From Pseudoscleropodium purum (lineage: Eukaryota; Streptophyta; Bryopsida; Hypnales; Brachytheciaceae): a stretch of DNA of 64,000 nt. This document shows, in pieces, positions 35,821 through 48,985 of the stretch (the stretch's first letter is position 1; each line of letters starts with the position of its first letter). The position numbers and the translations under genes are program-made. Under the pieces are notes generated by a model, which saw nothing but the letters and a program-made list of their open reading frames with translations, had not been told where the DNA came from and did no database searches. The stretch covers positions 32,044,243 to 32,108,242 of the forward strand of contig OZ017796.1 of NCBI GenBank assembly GCA_963969395.1. The letters run 5' to 3'.

Positions 35821-38423
35821 AAAAATTGGGTGGTAAAGAGGATACTCAGGATACAGATGCCACATCAATGGATGGATGAAGAGTTTAAGCGACGGAGGCG
35901 GAGGACAGACTCCGTCCACTTAACAGCCTCGGACCCGCGAACAGAGCGCGGGAGGGCGACGAAACGAAATTGGCGGCAGTCCATTGTCATCCAAATTCAA
36001 ATTCCCGCCCTTGTATCTCGCCTTTTGAACAAACCCTAGGACGGGCACCTCAAGACGGGGGAGCTCCCCTCCCAACTGCTAGTTCCTGGTGGCATGAACT
36101 GGTTATTCATTCACCATCAATGTGACGACCACCGCTCCAAATGTGGAAGAAGAGCATCATCATTTGCAGCGGCGATGATCCCTGACAACAATACCTGCGT
36201 CGATCGGAGCTCGTAGGCTCTCAATACCCGCTCTGGATTCTCAACGAGAGCGTCAATTTTTCCTGTGAATGCGTTCCTTTCTAAGGCAATTACGGGAATA
36301 AGTTCAAAATCAGGAATACAGCGCGCGGCGCTTGCCTCACAAGGTAATGCGGAATTTGGATTAATTTTGTTTCGGAGTTGATCTTGATACTTGCTTTGAA
36401 TCGTGGTGGAGTGGTGGATGGTTCCGAGTATTTGTAGTAGCCGTTGTAGTTTAGCGACGAGTGCGCAGTGGTGGTGTATTGCGAAGGGAAACGATTGTAG
36501 TTACCGGAACAGGAAAATGTACTCCATCTCACGAAAAAATTTACGCGTTTTTCACTGTCTTGCCATGCGTATTTTCCGATTCTGTTTTTAAACAATCAGT
36601 TCTTAACTGTAAGTCACATACGACTATTGAAAAACGTTAGAGAACGTTCGGATTGTTGCCGCTCTCGAAAATGGAGAACTAAAGTCTTCCATTTTCACGT
36701 AAGGAAGGACTAGCTGAGATAGTTTTTCTTTGAAGGCGTTCGTCTACGAGGCAATTGCGGGATTAAGCCCTACTTAGGAACACAATGACGCTTGCTTTTC
36801 GAGGAAATTGCGGGGTGTGGATCAGTCGTGGTTTGTAGGCGTAATCTTCGAAGTTCCTTTGAATTGCGATGGAGAGGTTGATGAATTGAGTGTAATGAGG
36901 GGCTGTTATAATTATAGAAACTCTTCAGGGGGTTGCAGATCAATTATCTTGGCATTGCGCTAAGGGGTTGCCCTGTGAGTTCATTCCCCCGGTCCGATGG
37001 TCTCTGACCCTGTGGCATGTCTCTAACGGCGTTATTTGCCGACCAAATGATATTTGAATTTAAGATTCTTTTGAATTGTAGAATTTTGTATCTTACAGGC
37101 CAGATGTAGTATTCTCTCTGTTGGTATCTCTCTTCGTTTCACATGTCCGCTCCACGTTGAGCCTGTGAACTTTATGCGGCGGGCGGTTGAGTTCTTGCAC
37201 GGAGCGATACACCTCTTGCACACTGCGTGTCTTTTGGTAGAACTGACTGTTTAGTCTCTCTCTCCTCTGTTGCCGTGAATCGCCTTATAGTGAAACTCTG
37301 TGTTTCCCATGCCTGATACAATAATTAGTGCCGGAATAAGTTTCAATTTTTTAGGAGAGTACTCTTATCTCTTGTTACGAAGCTGCTTGGAATTACTGAA
37401 CGGCTGTAATATCATCTCGTGTGCTCCGTTGGGTAGAGAACTTATATTTTTCGTGTTAAGTGCGTTCCTTTTGACCCTTCCCCAACCCGAACCGATTGCG
37501 TTCTTGAGATGAGAATGGTCCGTCATATTTCGTATGGACGAACCACTTCTATCACCGAGGCTGTTCTTCAGCCATTTTTTCAGGAATAGCTTGAATTAAC
37601 CGATTAACGGTTTTTGCACGCACGTTGTTTTCTATGTAGAAGTGATGTATTTCTCGTCCTATGGCGCAAAGAAAAAACCAGACCTCTCTCGTTAGAGGAA
37701 ACAGAATTCTCTTAATATATCATTACTCAGAAGCAAACACCATTCAATGTAATTTGGATGCTTACAGCAGGTGGAAATGTGCCAACTGTAGTAGAAATCG
37801 AAATCTCTAGAGGCTTCCGGGAGCTTGTTTCCTTGGTTAGAATATTGCTGTGTAGACCACGGGCCATGACTGTTCAGAAAGCAGCTGTTCAAATCTCTAT
37901 TTCTCTGCTGCCATTGAAGATGCGGTCTTGAGATCTTGGTCCATACACCTGCTTGGAAGTTTCGTGTTGATGTACAAACGCAGGAGGAAGCAAGGGGTCG
38001 TCCCAGCAGATTCTTTGCTGCCTACATTCAAGGTTCCTGGCAACGAATTCAGATGTGAATTCGTCGCTGGGATCTTGGGGCAACATCCAGATGTGAATTA
38101 GCCTACCCGTTCAATCTGTAGGCATTCAAGAGATACTTTGCTAGTTTAAACCTGCCTGTTTACCCTCTCTTACCGTTGTGCTGTTGAAATAGTCGTCAGA
38201 TTTTTCTGATTTTTTCTGTGGTCGCGTATTACATCATAATTTCATCCAATCAGAGTTAGTTTTGAACCGAATAGGGCTAGCTACAGCAGATATTTGATCA
38301 TTAGCGTCTGAGCGGGTCAAGAACAATTTGGAGGTCGATATATCACGATCTAATGTAGCCTCTTTGTCATCTTCCCATGTGAATCAGGGCCCTTTGACGA
38401 TATATCCATCGGACCTCAAAATC
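35821..38423 (+). promoter_or_regulatory. Probable promoter and 5' leader region of the DDT gene
   Basis: G+C rises sharply at about 35880-36060. Within it are an E2F-like site ATTCCCGCC (36001-36009) and a telo-box AAACCCTA (36031-36038), a pair typical of promoters active in dividing plant cells. The rest of the stretch to the start codon holds no recognised protein and may contain leader exons and introns. A segment is tandemly duplicated (36266-36430 and 36731-36895, period 465 bp), and a fainter third copy may start near 37320. Confidence 0.4.
36266..36895 (+). repeat. Two-copy duplication upstream of the DDT gene, period about 465 bp
   Basis: Units 36266-36430 and 36731-36895 share GCGTTCNTNTCTANGAGGCAATT-type sequence, GGGANTAAG, a GCGCTTGC/GACGCTTGC block and TTTGAATNGNGNTGGAG. 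They are diverged by substitutions and small gaps and show no common reading frame. Confidence 0.6.
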
Positions 38424-41400
38424 ATGGCTGCTTCCTGCGAACCTTCAGATAGTGTGGCACCACCAGCCACTGGACCAGTACCTGGTCGAGGGCCCATGAG
38501 AATGCCGAGAAGGCAACGCTGGGTGCCTAATGGAATATTGGCAAAATCTGACGAAGTGATCAAGCCCGTGGCTCCTCCTCCCCAGTATCAGGTTAGTTAA
38601 TCTGCCATATCGAACAAATGGAAGATACATGGGATTGCTGGAGGGTGCGAGAAGTTGATTGTCAGAACAGGATACAGATCTCGTTCGGGTACTTTGTCAA
38701 GAAAAAGCTCAAGCACAAATATCACCTTCGGAGATTGTTTTCTCTTAACTGAACAAAATGATCGTCGTATGTTCAGAAGAAAGTTGTGGTGGAGGTACAA
38801 GAAGAACCCGAAGAAGTAGAGGTTTTCCTACCAGAGGGCACTCCATTATTGACTGTTGCCGGTGTAGAGCTGCCGGAGAGTGCAGTTGGACCTGCATTGG
38901 AATTTCTTGAATTCTGCGCTGCATTCTACAAGGTAAGTATGTAGATTTAACGATTCTCAGCAAAATTTGTTTTCCGCTGTGGCTATTGCCGGGCATCTTT
39001 TTAGCGACTGTAGACTATCTAGTGAGTGGATCAGACTTGCTTCCTCTTACGTTGGGTGTGTTTTCTCCATTTCTCATGCATTTTTATGATGGTTTGCAGC
39101 CGCTTGGAATGAAGAAAATAGAGGCAGAAAAAGCACTGCTCGAGGCTGGCAAAGGATGCAATTTAAAAAAAGGTGGCCAGTGCCAAATTGTGCAAGTCCA
39201 TGTGCGTCTTCTGTCTGTGATACTGTATGAAAGCGATGAACCGTAAGTGTATTTATTCATGCCCAATGCCTGCTATACTTCCACTTTAGGTTGTTATCCA
39301 GGCTCTCATGGAAGTGCTCATATTACTGACCTTCTATAGCTTGAATTTGGTCTCCTGAGTTTTTTCCTTTAGAAAAGTGTAGGATGCAGATCTACTAAGC
39401 GGTGTTTCTAGGTAGTAAAAGTAGGATGTGCTGACCATGCAACCTCAGTACCACCATGTACTTGTGTGTTTAAGTATGATGTAATGTTTATTTCATCGGA
39501 TTGACATTCAGTTTTCATACTTGGAATTCTTACAGGCAAAATATTTCTGTCAGTGCGAAGTGCAAGAGTTCATGGCTTGAAGTCTTAAAAAAGTATTTGT
39601 ACAAGAAAGCACACTCTCATCTCAAGGTTCCACAGGTGAAGGACACAGAAGTTGAGGAAGGTATTACTAAGGAAGCAGAAGTTGAATGCTCGTCGAAACC
39701 ATCTCCACCACTGTCAGAATCAGTGGCATCTCCTTCTAATGGTGTGTCAACTCTCTCTCCGCTTCAAGAATCCATGCGCAAGTTTGCTACAGCTCTTGAG
39801 AGTGGAGCTGACGGTTATCAATCCCTTGCTGTCGAGGAGAAGCTGCAACTCCTCAATTTACTCTGCAACGATGTTCTCAGCACGGCGTACGTGAAAATCC
39901 TTTCCTATCCTAATCCTGAGCGACTAAATCGGGCTACTACTTTATATTATTCTATTATTTCTTTTTCATCCTCCATCAGTGGCATTCACATAATGTACTT
40001 GCAGAGGTGCCCAGGACAGTTTATCAGATCCAATCGTTAGATTCTATGTAGTTGGGTTGTTAGAAGTGGATTAGGCCTACTAACATATAATTCGAAGCGC
40101 AACTACATCTTTGTGATTTTTTCTAAGATTCGCAAAACAATTGATGGGCCTCCATCAATGCTGGAAGTTGTGTTACATGCTTTGGTTCGAAAATATTTCG
40201 CGCTTTACGCTTTCGCTGCCACTCCAGCTGACGTTGAAAAACATGTATTGATTTGAATGTGTACGCAGGGTATTACGGGGGCATATCGAGAGGGTGATGT
40301 TTGAGTACGACGAACACAGAAGGGAAGAGAGAGAGAAGTCCAAGGCTGCCAGGAAAAAGGTATTTGCATGGTCTTTTGGTGTCTACGCTGTCATTATCTG
40401 CCATTCCTTTCAGACTGTCTTCTTCCAGACCGTTTTGTCAGCTGCATGTAATTTGCGTCGATTTCTCCTGAGCAGTTTGCCTGATGGCTTGTTGTTTCTC
40501 CTGATGCAGATAAAATTGGACCAAGAGAAGCAGAAGGAGAGCTTTTTGACAGGCGCTAAAAGTTTTGTTCAAGAATCTGAAAATTTTGCAAAGCTCAGAG
40601 CTGATGCATTGAAAGCTTCAACCACAGAACCCAGCAATACAAAAGAGCCTGCTTCTGAAAGTGCATTTTCTGTGCCCTCTCCTTATGGTTCATTTATATC
40701 TTTCTTTATTATGAGCAAGTTCTAGGAAAGTGTGCTAAAGAGACTCCAAAAGCATTTACATCTTTTGACCAGTTATCAAGTGTAATATTACATAACTGAC
40801 CAGATAGTTGAAATCCATTAGATCTTGAAGCAAACGCCTAATATCTGAGGCAGCGTGGTCTCATGCCTTTGATCTGGCTGATAGAAGCAAACACTGACAG
40901 TCTTGAGACTTTTCTGGGATCAGGTGACAAAAGATGTGATGCAGTCAAGACTGAAGCAGTATTGTGGGATAGCGGAGCACGTGCAATCTGGAAGCTGAAG
41001 GGAGGAAACGATCGAACATCTCTAGCCCTTCAAGGTATGTTGGAATTAGGACTTCTATTGTCCTCTAATGATGCTGAAGTACTTCTAACTAATGTGATAT
41101 TTCCGCGTCACGTATCTTAGGAAGTTCAATGCTTAATGTTAGTTTTGGTCCCCTACAATTTGTTCGTTATTCTTTCGTACCTGAAGGGAATACTACTTAC
41201 TTCCTCGTAGCAATTTTCCTAAAATCCTATGGTATTTTCAGACTTGACTTATGTTGACGGCATTCTCAAAGAGAAGTGGATGGTATACTCCGAGAAGGAC
41301 AAGGAAGATCTTGCAGTTTATCTGAATCAGAAGAAAAATGGCCGAAGGCGAGCCAGAAAGCGATATCAGCTGAAAACATTAGATAGCCATCCTTTGACGG

Positions 41401-41555
41401 CTGCAGATGCTGGAAATGATGCCATGGAAGTATCTCCTGATAAAGTCGATATCAAACAAGAACTGACCTTGGATGGAGACAGGAATTTATCATCTTCTTC
41501 AGATGACAGCGGATCTGACCAAGAGTCTGAGCCTGAGCCCGACCCTGAGGAGTAG
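38424..41555 (+). CDS. DDT-domain protein with WHIM-like parts (chromatin remodelling subunit-like)
   Basis: Eight GT-AG exons: 38424-38591, 38777-38932, 39100-39242, 39536-39886, 40269-40359, 40510-40687, 40924-41034, 41242-41555; 503 aa, all in phase. The start is the first in-frame ATG after a stop. Residues about 74-130 match the DDT domain (FLPEGTPLLTVAGVELPES, ALEFLEFCAAFYKPLGM), which plant and animal ISWI-complex partners use. Downstream are a WHIM1-like helix pair (SWLEVLKKYL; EEKLQLLNLLCNDVL), a charged coiled segment (EYDEHRREEREKSKAARKK) and a WSD/WHIM2-like block (LKEKWMVYSEKDKEDLAVYLN, then NGRRRARKR). The tail is acidic (SSSDDSGSDQESEPEPDPEE). It is probably nuclear and may be a plant DDR-type ISWI partner. 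The exon 6 donor (ATG|GTTCAT) is weak but is the only in-phase choice I found. Confidence 0.88.
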
Positions 41556-44340
41556 ATCGCACCACCATGGGTCACCCACTAGTGAGCATAGCGAGAACAT
41601 CCTTTAGTGAAGCGATTGGAGTTTTAATTGGAGCTATACTTCATTCTCAGGTTTTGCTACTCGAACCAAATTGAATCTGCAAGTGGAATTCAGTTTTGAC
41701 GAGTTCCCAATTTGGGAGAATGTAAGGAATAGTTGACTATTTAGTGACATTGGATTTGCAGATGCGTAGGTTATTTTAACTCAATATCTAGAAAGCCCGA
41801 GTATTTATCTCTCTTGTGAAAGTAAGCCTCTTGAACTTACCTGACGTCATTCTGCTAGCAAAGCTGGCACATAGAACATTGTATCAAATCTAACTATGTT
41901 AAGGCAGAGTAGAATGTGCGGCGCACAATGGTACTGATTGTAAAAATGATGAGAAACGATGCGGAGGTATGAGAGAACGGTACGAAATATTTAGTTTCAC
42001 GCGCATAACGCTTACAACTGCAGTGTTTTGATTACATTCTTGAGTGTGTTTGAACACATTCATATTTTATGTGTTTCATGAACTGTGTTTGAAGACTTTT
42101 CTTACTAGGATGAAACGAGGACTGATTTGATGCCGACAGATATTTGAATACTTGAGCTTTTGACTGGATTTGATATTTGTCAAGGTGGCTGGCTATCCGC
42201 TTTCTTAGATTCTTGCTCCTTTTGACAATACGGAGCCTGGGTATATTTCTTGAGGAAGCTTGGTTTTTATTTGCTCAACAAAACTTGCCACTGGTGAAAC
42301 TTGCTTGCATTGAGATTATGCCCTCTGTCAAGTTTGTAAGTCAAGGTTTTAGTTTGGTCTAAGATTGATGATAGTTAATTGAGTTTTCTAAATGGGCTTA
42401 CCATAATAGTAAATCAGTCTTGGCATCTATACCATTTTTGTGATTGTATTTTAGGGGAGTTTTATAAGGGAAACTATTTTGTATGTGTATAGGGTTTGCA
42501 AAAATAGATTTGTCATTAGGAAATAAGGGTAGTGGATTATAATTATAAGGGGCAATTATTTAGTCTATCATCAAGTTCACAAATATATTTCTAAGAGATC
42601 TTTTGATATATTGGAATTTGGTGTTGTAAACATCTATTTCCTTATATCAAATATTAGAGAGGTCTCCAAACTTGAATTATGAACACAAAATGAAAGATTG
42701 TTGCTTAATTGTTGTAATTTTAACCTTTAAATGTTTGTAGTTCCTAATATACAAATTATGTGCTAAAATATGGCAAGATATTGATATTGATAGTTATCAC
42801 TTTAACATTTAAACCTTATCATGTTCAAATATGCCACCATGCACATGTAGGTAGAATATGCAATCATATTGTAGCTTCTCAAATATGTAGGAGTTTCAAT
42901 AATGGTCCAAATTGAAATTTGAAAGTCCCATATATCATTGAATCTAGTTCAATGTGAAGACAAAGTTGAATTACTACTTAAAACTTCAAATCATATACCT
43001 TTTACATCAAATACACAAAAGAAATCTATATTGTGACTATAAATGGGCTCTCTAAACATTCCAAGGTTAAATCTTTTAAAAATTCATCCAAATGATCCAA
43101 TTGTTGGCAAATTTGAGTTATTGTGCCTTATTTCTAATAAATAGTAAAATACAAACACTTGATTTATATTTATTCATACTAGTTCTAAAGAATATGAGTA
43201 GGTTAAATACTATGTAGTTTAAAAGTCTATATTAGTATGGGATGAATTCCCTATAATTCACTAGCTTGTATACAATTGTTTCTTTATTCTACATCCCTAA
43301 ATGCTTGTTATATAAAATTAACTTGATGTGTTTGGTTTTAACAAAAACCATCAATTACATTTATTAGTATCATAAGGAATGAAGAATTGAACTTGATAAT
43401 TTATCCAATATGATTTTGGCCTACTTTCCAACACCTAATTTAACAATTAAGACTATATGAAGTCAAGCACAAGTATTGAATCCAAAAGTTTGCCTAAGGT
43501 GGCTTTCTATATAGACAAGATAGAAAGACTTGAACATTTGTCCTATTAATTCATTATTGTAATTGTCATTCATTTATTCATTGCCAATGGAATCATAGAA
43601 GTCTTTTGTAATGTTGTGATCATTAATTGCTTCTTGAAGTAGCTCCAATGACACCTGTGATGAAATATAGTGACACAATTCCAATTTTTGTTAGCATGAG
43701 TAAGTCTTTTAAATTACAATAAGATCTATGATTGTCAAAATGCAATAATATATTTTATGTGAAGAAGTCTAATTCATAATTTATTATGTGGAGATATCAA
43801 TACTAGTAAGTTTTCGGGATGCACTAGGGTACAAGTATTTAATAGTAAGTATTAAAACTTGATGATGGAAAAGGGGTTGAAAACCTAGTTTTGGCCACCT
43901 TTCAAAGATAAAGAAGAATGCTATAAACTTAAATTCCCCAAATTCTAATGATGCTTGAAATCCAACCCTTGAAATTGGAATTTGAGAATCTTTGAAATTT
44001 GAGGAAATCATTATTAGGATGTGCTTGGCACTCCTTCAATTCAAAGGTGACCAAAACTTGGTTACCAAGTCCCCATCATCATCCACTATAATTGTGTAAT
44101 TTCTTTGAAGAAAATTCTACTTTCATGCTACTTAGGCCACACTGATATCATCAACAAAAGATTGGAACTAATTCCCTATCTGAGAGATGCTATTCACTAT
44201 GTTTTTGCCCATTGTAAAACTGATGCAAATCGTAAAGGCGATCAGCTCGATCTTGTGCAGCAGCATTCAAGAAAAAATCAAAATTTGAGTAGAATGAGCA
44301 TTAGTAAGAATACCTCCCCATTCATGTCCTCAATTTCTTC
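41556..44340. other. Gene-free AT-rich spacer between the DDT and DMP genes
   Basis: Apart from the two 3' ends at its margins I see only AT-rich sequence without protein similarity or clear repeats. Confidence 0.5.
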
Positions 44341-45674
44341 TCAAGGAACGCCGACAATGGAATGTGCAGGGGAATGCCCCGGCTCGCCCTGCAACAAACT
44401 CGAATGCGTCGAATCATGAGCGTCCACCCGGAATCCAATGCCATTCCGCGCGGCAGGCGCAAACGTAAGCAGGAATGAGATCACCACACTAACAAGAAGC
44501 GGCACCGACTTCACCACCGTCGTGCTCAAGTTCTTGAAGTAACAGCTTGACACGGGATCAGTGAGTAGCGACAGCGCAGCGAAAGCCGCCAACGACATGA
44601 TCGCGTTCACAAAATCAAATCCCCGAAGAGTGTATCTTTTCCCGCCCGAAGTGTAATAGGCGCCCTCCACCCCGGGCATGCCCGCCCCCTGGAAGGCGGG
44701 GCTCCATAGCCCCTTGGTCGTCACGAGCCCGTAGTGCACCTTACACAACATCCGTTCAATCATAGTTACGAAGAACGGCAAATTTCTATTTCAGTGTCAA
44801 TACGGTCGTTCTTCCATCGTTTTTCAATTACATCTGAGAGGTTACAGCTCAAGAAAACAGGATGTTGAAAAAGAACACCAAAAAACGCAAACTAATTAGC
44901 AAACGCTCTTCAAAAACTTGGATATGGAATATTTGATCGACGTTTTTGTAACAATGCTTTAAATTCGAAATGTGATGCACAAGTGATTCTTCCTTTAAAG
45001 AACTAAAACTGTCCTTAATTTCATTTAGTTAAATTGGCGGTATTCCACGACTTTTGCACTTTCGGAACGCGCGGTCTGAAATATAAATCTACAACCTGTC
45101 CTGTCCTAATTTGTAGAGCTTCTATAGACTTGTGTGACAATTGTTGCGCCGGAATCCCGCCAATCGAACGAGATTAACGATGACAGGATCTGTACTGCTT
45201 TGCCATTTTAAAGAAAATTTGCCATTTTAATGGAAATTCCCATACCTTACCGGTGCTCGAAATCTTCACGCTGTCCGTGAAGCTCGAGATCGCGATGATA
45301 ACTCCAAACACGCCGAGCAACGTCCCGGTTACGATTTTCTCCGTGGATCCGCAGTGGCCGTTGTTTGTGGCGAGTGGCGCAATGATCTGGAACGTCATGA
45401 AGGTGCTGGTCGGAAGGAGGTTGGCAAGCTGCGTGAGGAAGTCTTTCGCGGTTTTATTGGAAGTGGCGCCGACGCTGCGAGCGCCTGATGAGCTTGACAT
45501 GCCCATGCACTTTCTGACGAGTGGAATGATCTCTTGGATTAATTCGTACACCTTCTGGATGACGTCTAACCACGACCCGGAGTCGTCCGAGCTCCTCCGA
45601 GTCCTTTTCACGTTGCTAGAAGCTGCAGCAGCATCCTCTGCCGCAGCTGTACTCAAAGGTGTTTCCGAGCTCAT
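44341..45674 (-). CDS. DMP: DMP (DUF679) membrane protein
   Basis: Two exons on the complement, 45674-45246 and 44739-44341, joined AAG|GTG; 275 aa. Four hydrophobic segments fall at about residues 84-103, 113-133, 184-203 and 217-237, the layout of the plant-specific DMP family of endomembrane/plasma-membrane proteins; some angiosperm members (DMP8/9) act in sperm-egg fusion. Family marks include LANLLPTSTFMTFQ, SFTDS, VHYGLVTTKGLW, YTLRGFDFVNAIMSL and DPVSSCYF. The N-terminus is Ala/Ser-rich with a basic patch (KRTRRSS) and is longer than usual, and the C-terminus adds a His/Ser/Gly tail. As far as I know angiosperm DMP genes lack introns; this one has a 506-bp intron containing an inverted-repeat element (45013-45179). 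Confidence 0.9.
45013..45179. mobile_element. MITE-like element, copy 1 (in the DMP intron)
   Basis: Imperfect terminal inverted repeats of about 25 bp: ATTGGCGGTATTCC near the left end and GGAATCCCGCCAAT near the right. The interior (about 110 bp) is non-coding and matches copies 2 and 3, for example the CGGTCTGAAAT word shared with copy 2. Confidence 0.7.
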
Positions 45675-46816
45675 GTGCGCTTACTTACGATCTACAAATT
45701 TTGACCTGGCACATTTCATCCACCAAAAGCACGATCAAAGGAGTAAACATGAATCAAATTACCGCAAGCAGATTAAGACTACGAATTGCATCACAAGGTT
45801 TAATTCGATTCAGACGACATTGATGGCCGGCCACGATGAGCGCATTACCAGAATTTGCATAAATCGGGAATATTTCAAATAGATTTCAACGAAGGAAACT
45901 TGAATTACATTGCCGCAATCAACGTCACAGAACACTACGAATTCGAAGTACTTTAAAATCTTTGTTTCAACCGAAATTGAGGGCCTGTGACGGTGAGAGC
46001 ATTACCAGAACAGGCATAATCTATCAAACCTAGATCAATTAAGAAGGCAAATATACATGAATTGAATCGCAGCAATCAAATTCAAATGGAGCCCTTGATA
46101 AGGTTTGATTCAGCCTAAATTGATGGCGATGAGAGCATTACTGGGCGAGAAGGAGGGAGAGAATTGCAATTGCAACGTGATTGAAGAAGGTGCAGTACAG
46201 GTTTTGATGAAGGATTAGGAATTTATACAATAGGGATGCGAATTGAAGACTAAAGAGGATCGAAGTCGGAGAATCAGGGACCATGCCTTCAGGAGGACCT
46301 TGACTGCCGTGTACGCAACTCTTCATTTGTCCAAGAGGACGGCATTCATCCAATGATTTGAAACAATGTTGAAGTCACCGAACCTCCTATCGAAATTCGA
46401 TTAGTTTTTCGATTTCAAACGAATTTTGTATTAGATTGCTTTGGATAACATTAATAGAAAGACGTATTTGTTACACTTGGAATAAAAAATCATATAATTG
46501 AACAATTTTTCATAATCAAATTTGACTTGTGCACTATCAGAATTTGTTTAATTTTTGGATGTTTCAGGTTCAAATGTTCACACCTCAATCAATTTTTTTC
46601 ATTTTTTCATTAGAACATTTCAATAGATGGACAGTTTTTTGCATCTTCAAGGTTCCCGGTCGTCTAAATTGACTGAAATTGTTATTATGTGGCATCAAGT
46701 TTAAGTTTTGTGATTACCCTAAACCCCAATAGATCTTTTGGGCACTTTGGATTTCAACAATGGCAAATTTCAATGACATTAGTGCAGTTTTAGTTGCCCC
46801 AATTTCAACCTTAATA

Positions 46817-46999
46817 CGAAATTTTATGAAAATGGCACCATTCCACAAACTTTGGCACTTTCATGGTTTAGACCATGCGGTCTGAAATGTATACTAGTCT
46901 TAGATTTTTGTCCTAGACTTTTAGAGCTAAGGAAGGAAACAAAAGAAGAAAATGAATGGAAAAGTGGTGTATGGAATATCGCCATTTTAATGAAATTTC
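46817..46999. mobile_element. MITE-like element, copy 2
   Basis: Left end CGAAATTTTATGAAAATGGC and right end (complement) GAAATTTCATTAAAATGGCG form an inverted repeat of about 28 bp, continued by ATTCCA. The interior aligns with the element in the DMP intron. Confidence 0.7.
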
Positions 47000-48985
47000 C
47001 CATCTTAGATCTATATCACTTCTAGTTCTTCTAACTGGAGGCACTGTTGAAAGTCCCGTTGACACTGACAGGCCACCATTCGGTTCAAGTCTCACCAGCT
47101 CAAAGACTTCATAAGTGGGGCTTCTTGGCTAAGATTATTGAACTGCTACTGGGATGAATTCATGCGTCAGGGACCTTGAACGTGGTTTAACGTAACATCA
47201 CACAATGCTGGGTTTACACAATTATCATTCCTTGTTCAGCTACTTGGTTAGCTCATCAGCAAGCTACAATACTTTATTACATGTAACTCTTCTCATAACC
47301 CTCCCTATCACTTTCATTGCCACATGAAGCAATGCAGTCGGTTGCAAAGGAGGGTGGTTTAGAGGCATAATTCTATCCTTCCCACACTCTTTGCAAGAGT
47401 TTTAAGATTTGACAGCTTGGAGGAGAGGGTTGTGTGTGATGGTATCACGCTTCCTTCCATTCGGATAGTCACATACACATTTTCATCCCCTATTTGGTAG
47501 TCTTTTGAGTATGAAATCCAGTTTTGACAAATCGAAGAAATACTATTTTTCTTATGCAACAGGGGTATTGTGGCAACGGTTTTAATATTGGTACTGACCT
47601 AATGCAGAAAGATTCGCTGGGTAGGTGCCACCATCCACACATAAGTTCCGCTGGGGCTTTGGAAGGAATGTGGGGAACCTGGCAAAGCATTGGCAATCAA
47701 CTTGCAGTGCACAATACTCAATGCAAGCTGTGCTCACTGGACTCCAAAGCAAGCTTCGAAGTTGCTCACGAACTAAACATGACGCCATTAGGTCGGGTCA
47801 CCGTGTCGTACTGATTGATCTTTGTCCCGGCGAATGTTCCGATGTCTTCAAAAACATCAAGGGAGAACAAGTTTACATATTGCCTGGAGTATGCACAATT
47901 GCAAATCTGTTTTGATCTGCCTATATTAAGAAATTCCTCTTTGATGTGCTTAGTGTTTTCGAGGCTCTCACGGAAACAACGTAACTGTTGAACTTCTCTC
48001 AATTTGGATGTTACAAACCCAGTGATTAATTGCAGTGCTGATCATAAGCTTGCATCCCTCAGCCTATTCTGATGAATTCCTGTGTCTGGCACTCCATTAG
48101 GGGAGCCACGGTTGTGTACTCCCCCATTCTCCTACTCCCTATATTGATGGATGGAGGTAGTGGTAGAATTCTCTACTTAGAATTTCCAACAAATTGGTTG
48201 AATTTCCAATATATTGAACACTGGAGGTGAAGAAAGGGAGACAAAGAAATTGCAATGGGGTGACTACCTGGGAAGTGAATATATAATTTGTGTGAAATTC
48301 GTCTCCTGATGTTAACGCAGCTCACATTAAAAGAGGTGGTCTTCCATACGTTGACGTTCAGTCTTCAATACGCTAAGCAAATTCTTCAGGGGCTGTAAGT
48401 AGTCTTGTGCTGATGCTACTCACAAGGTCTCTGAACTCAATGCTACTCTCAGACTTCGAATTTGAGCTTGGCAGTGATTGAGTATTGCAGATTCTAAAAT
48501 TAAAGTCACGCTCTCCTGTTGCTTTGACTGCTACATGGCGTATAGCGTTCGGAGAGTCTCAGCCACTAACCAGTTATCTTGTTTACAGTCATCACGCTTG
48601 ACCTATTTCTAGAGTGTCACTAACTTGCTCATATTGAGCGATAATCTAAGGTACAGTTGACACAGGAATAATCGCATTATTCGCAACTTATAGAGAGGGA
48701 TCGGGTTGAACTTGAAAAGGGTTCGAGAAATTAAGAAAGAACGTTCTCTCAAAGGATGAAGTGGCCTAAATTCCCTAGCTCATGGCTCACACAAAGGATG
48801 ATTTGTTCTTTTGATTTTTGAGTGTTCACTAGTGTTCTGAAGATCTCTGCAGACTAGTTTATAATGTTATGATTGCGAACTTCGCAGGCCCTGTTCACTC
48901 CTTAGTGGTGTTTGCACGTCTCTGTAGCAATCAATTCCTTCGAAACTCTAAACTGCAAAATCTGTGTTCAACAGTGCAATGAAGC

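Noticed and set aside
40687..40735. Read-through end of DDT exon 6 (frame continues to a stop at 40725)
   Set aside because: Continuing past 40687 loses the downstream WHIM-like exons; the phase-1 splice to 40924 keeps the frame and family features, though intron retention could give a short form.
45253..45882. 209-codon plus-strand ORF over the DMP gene
   Set aside because: Antisense to DMP exon 1, whose membrane-segment motifs are unmistakable on the other strand.
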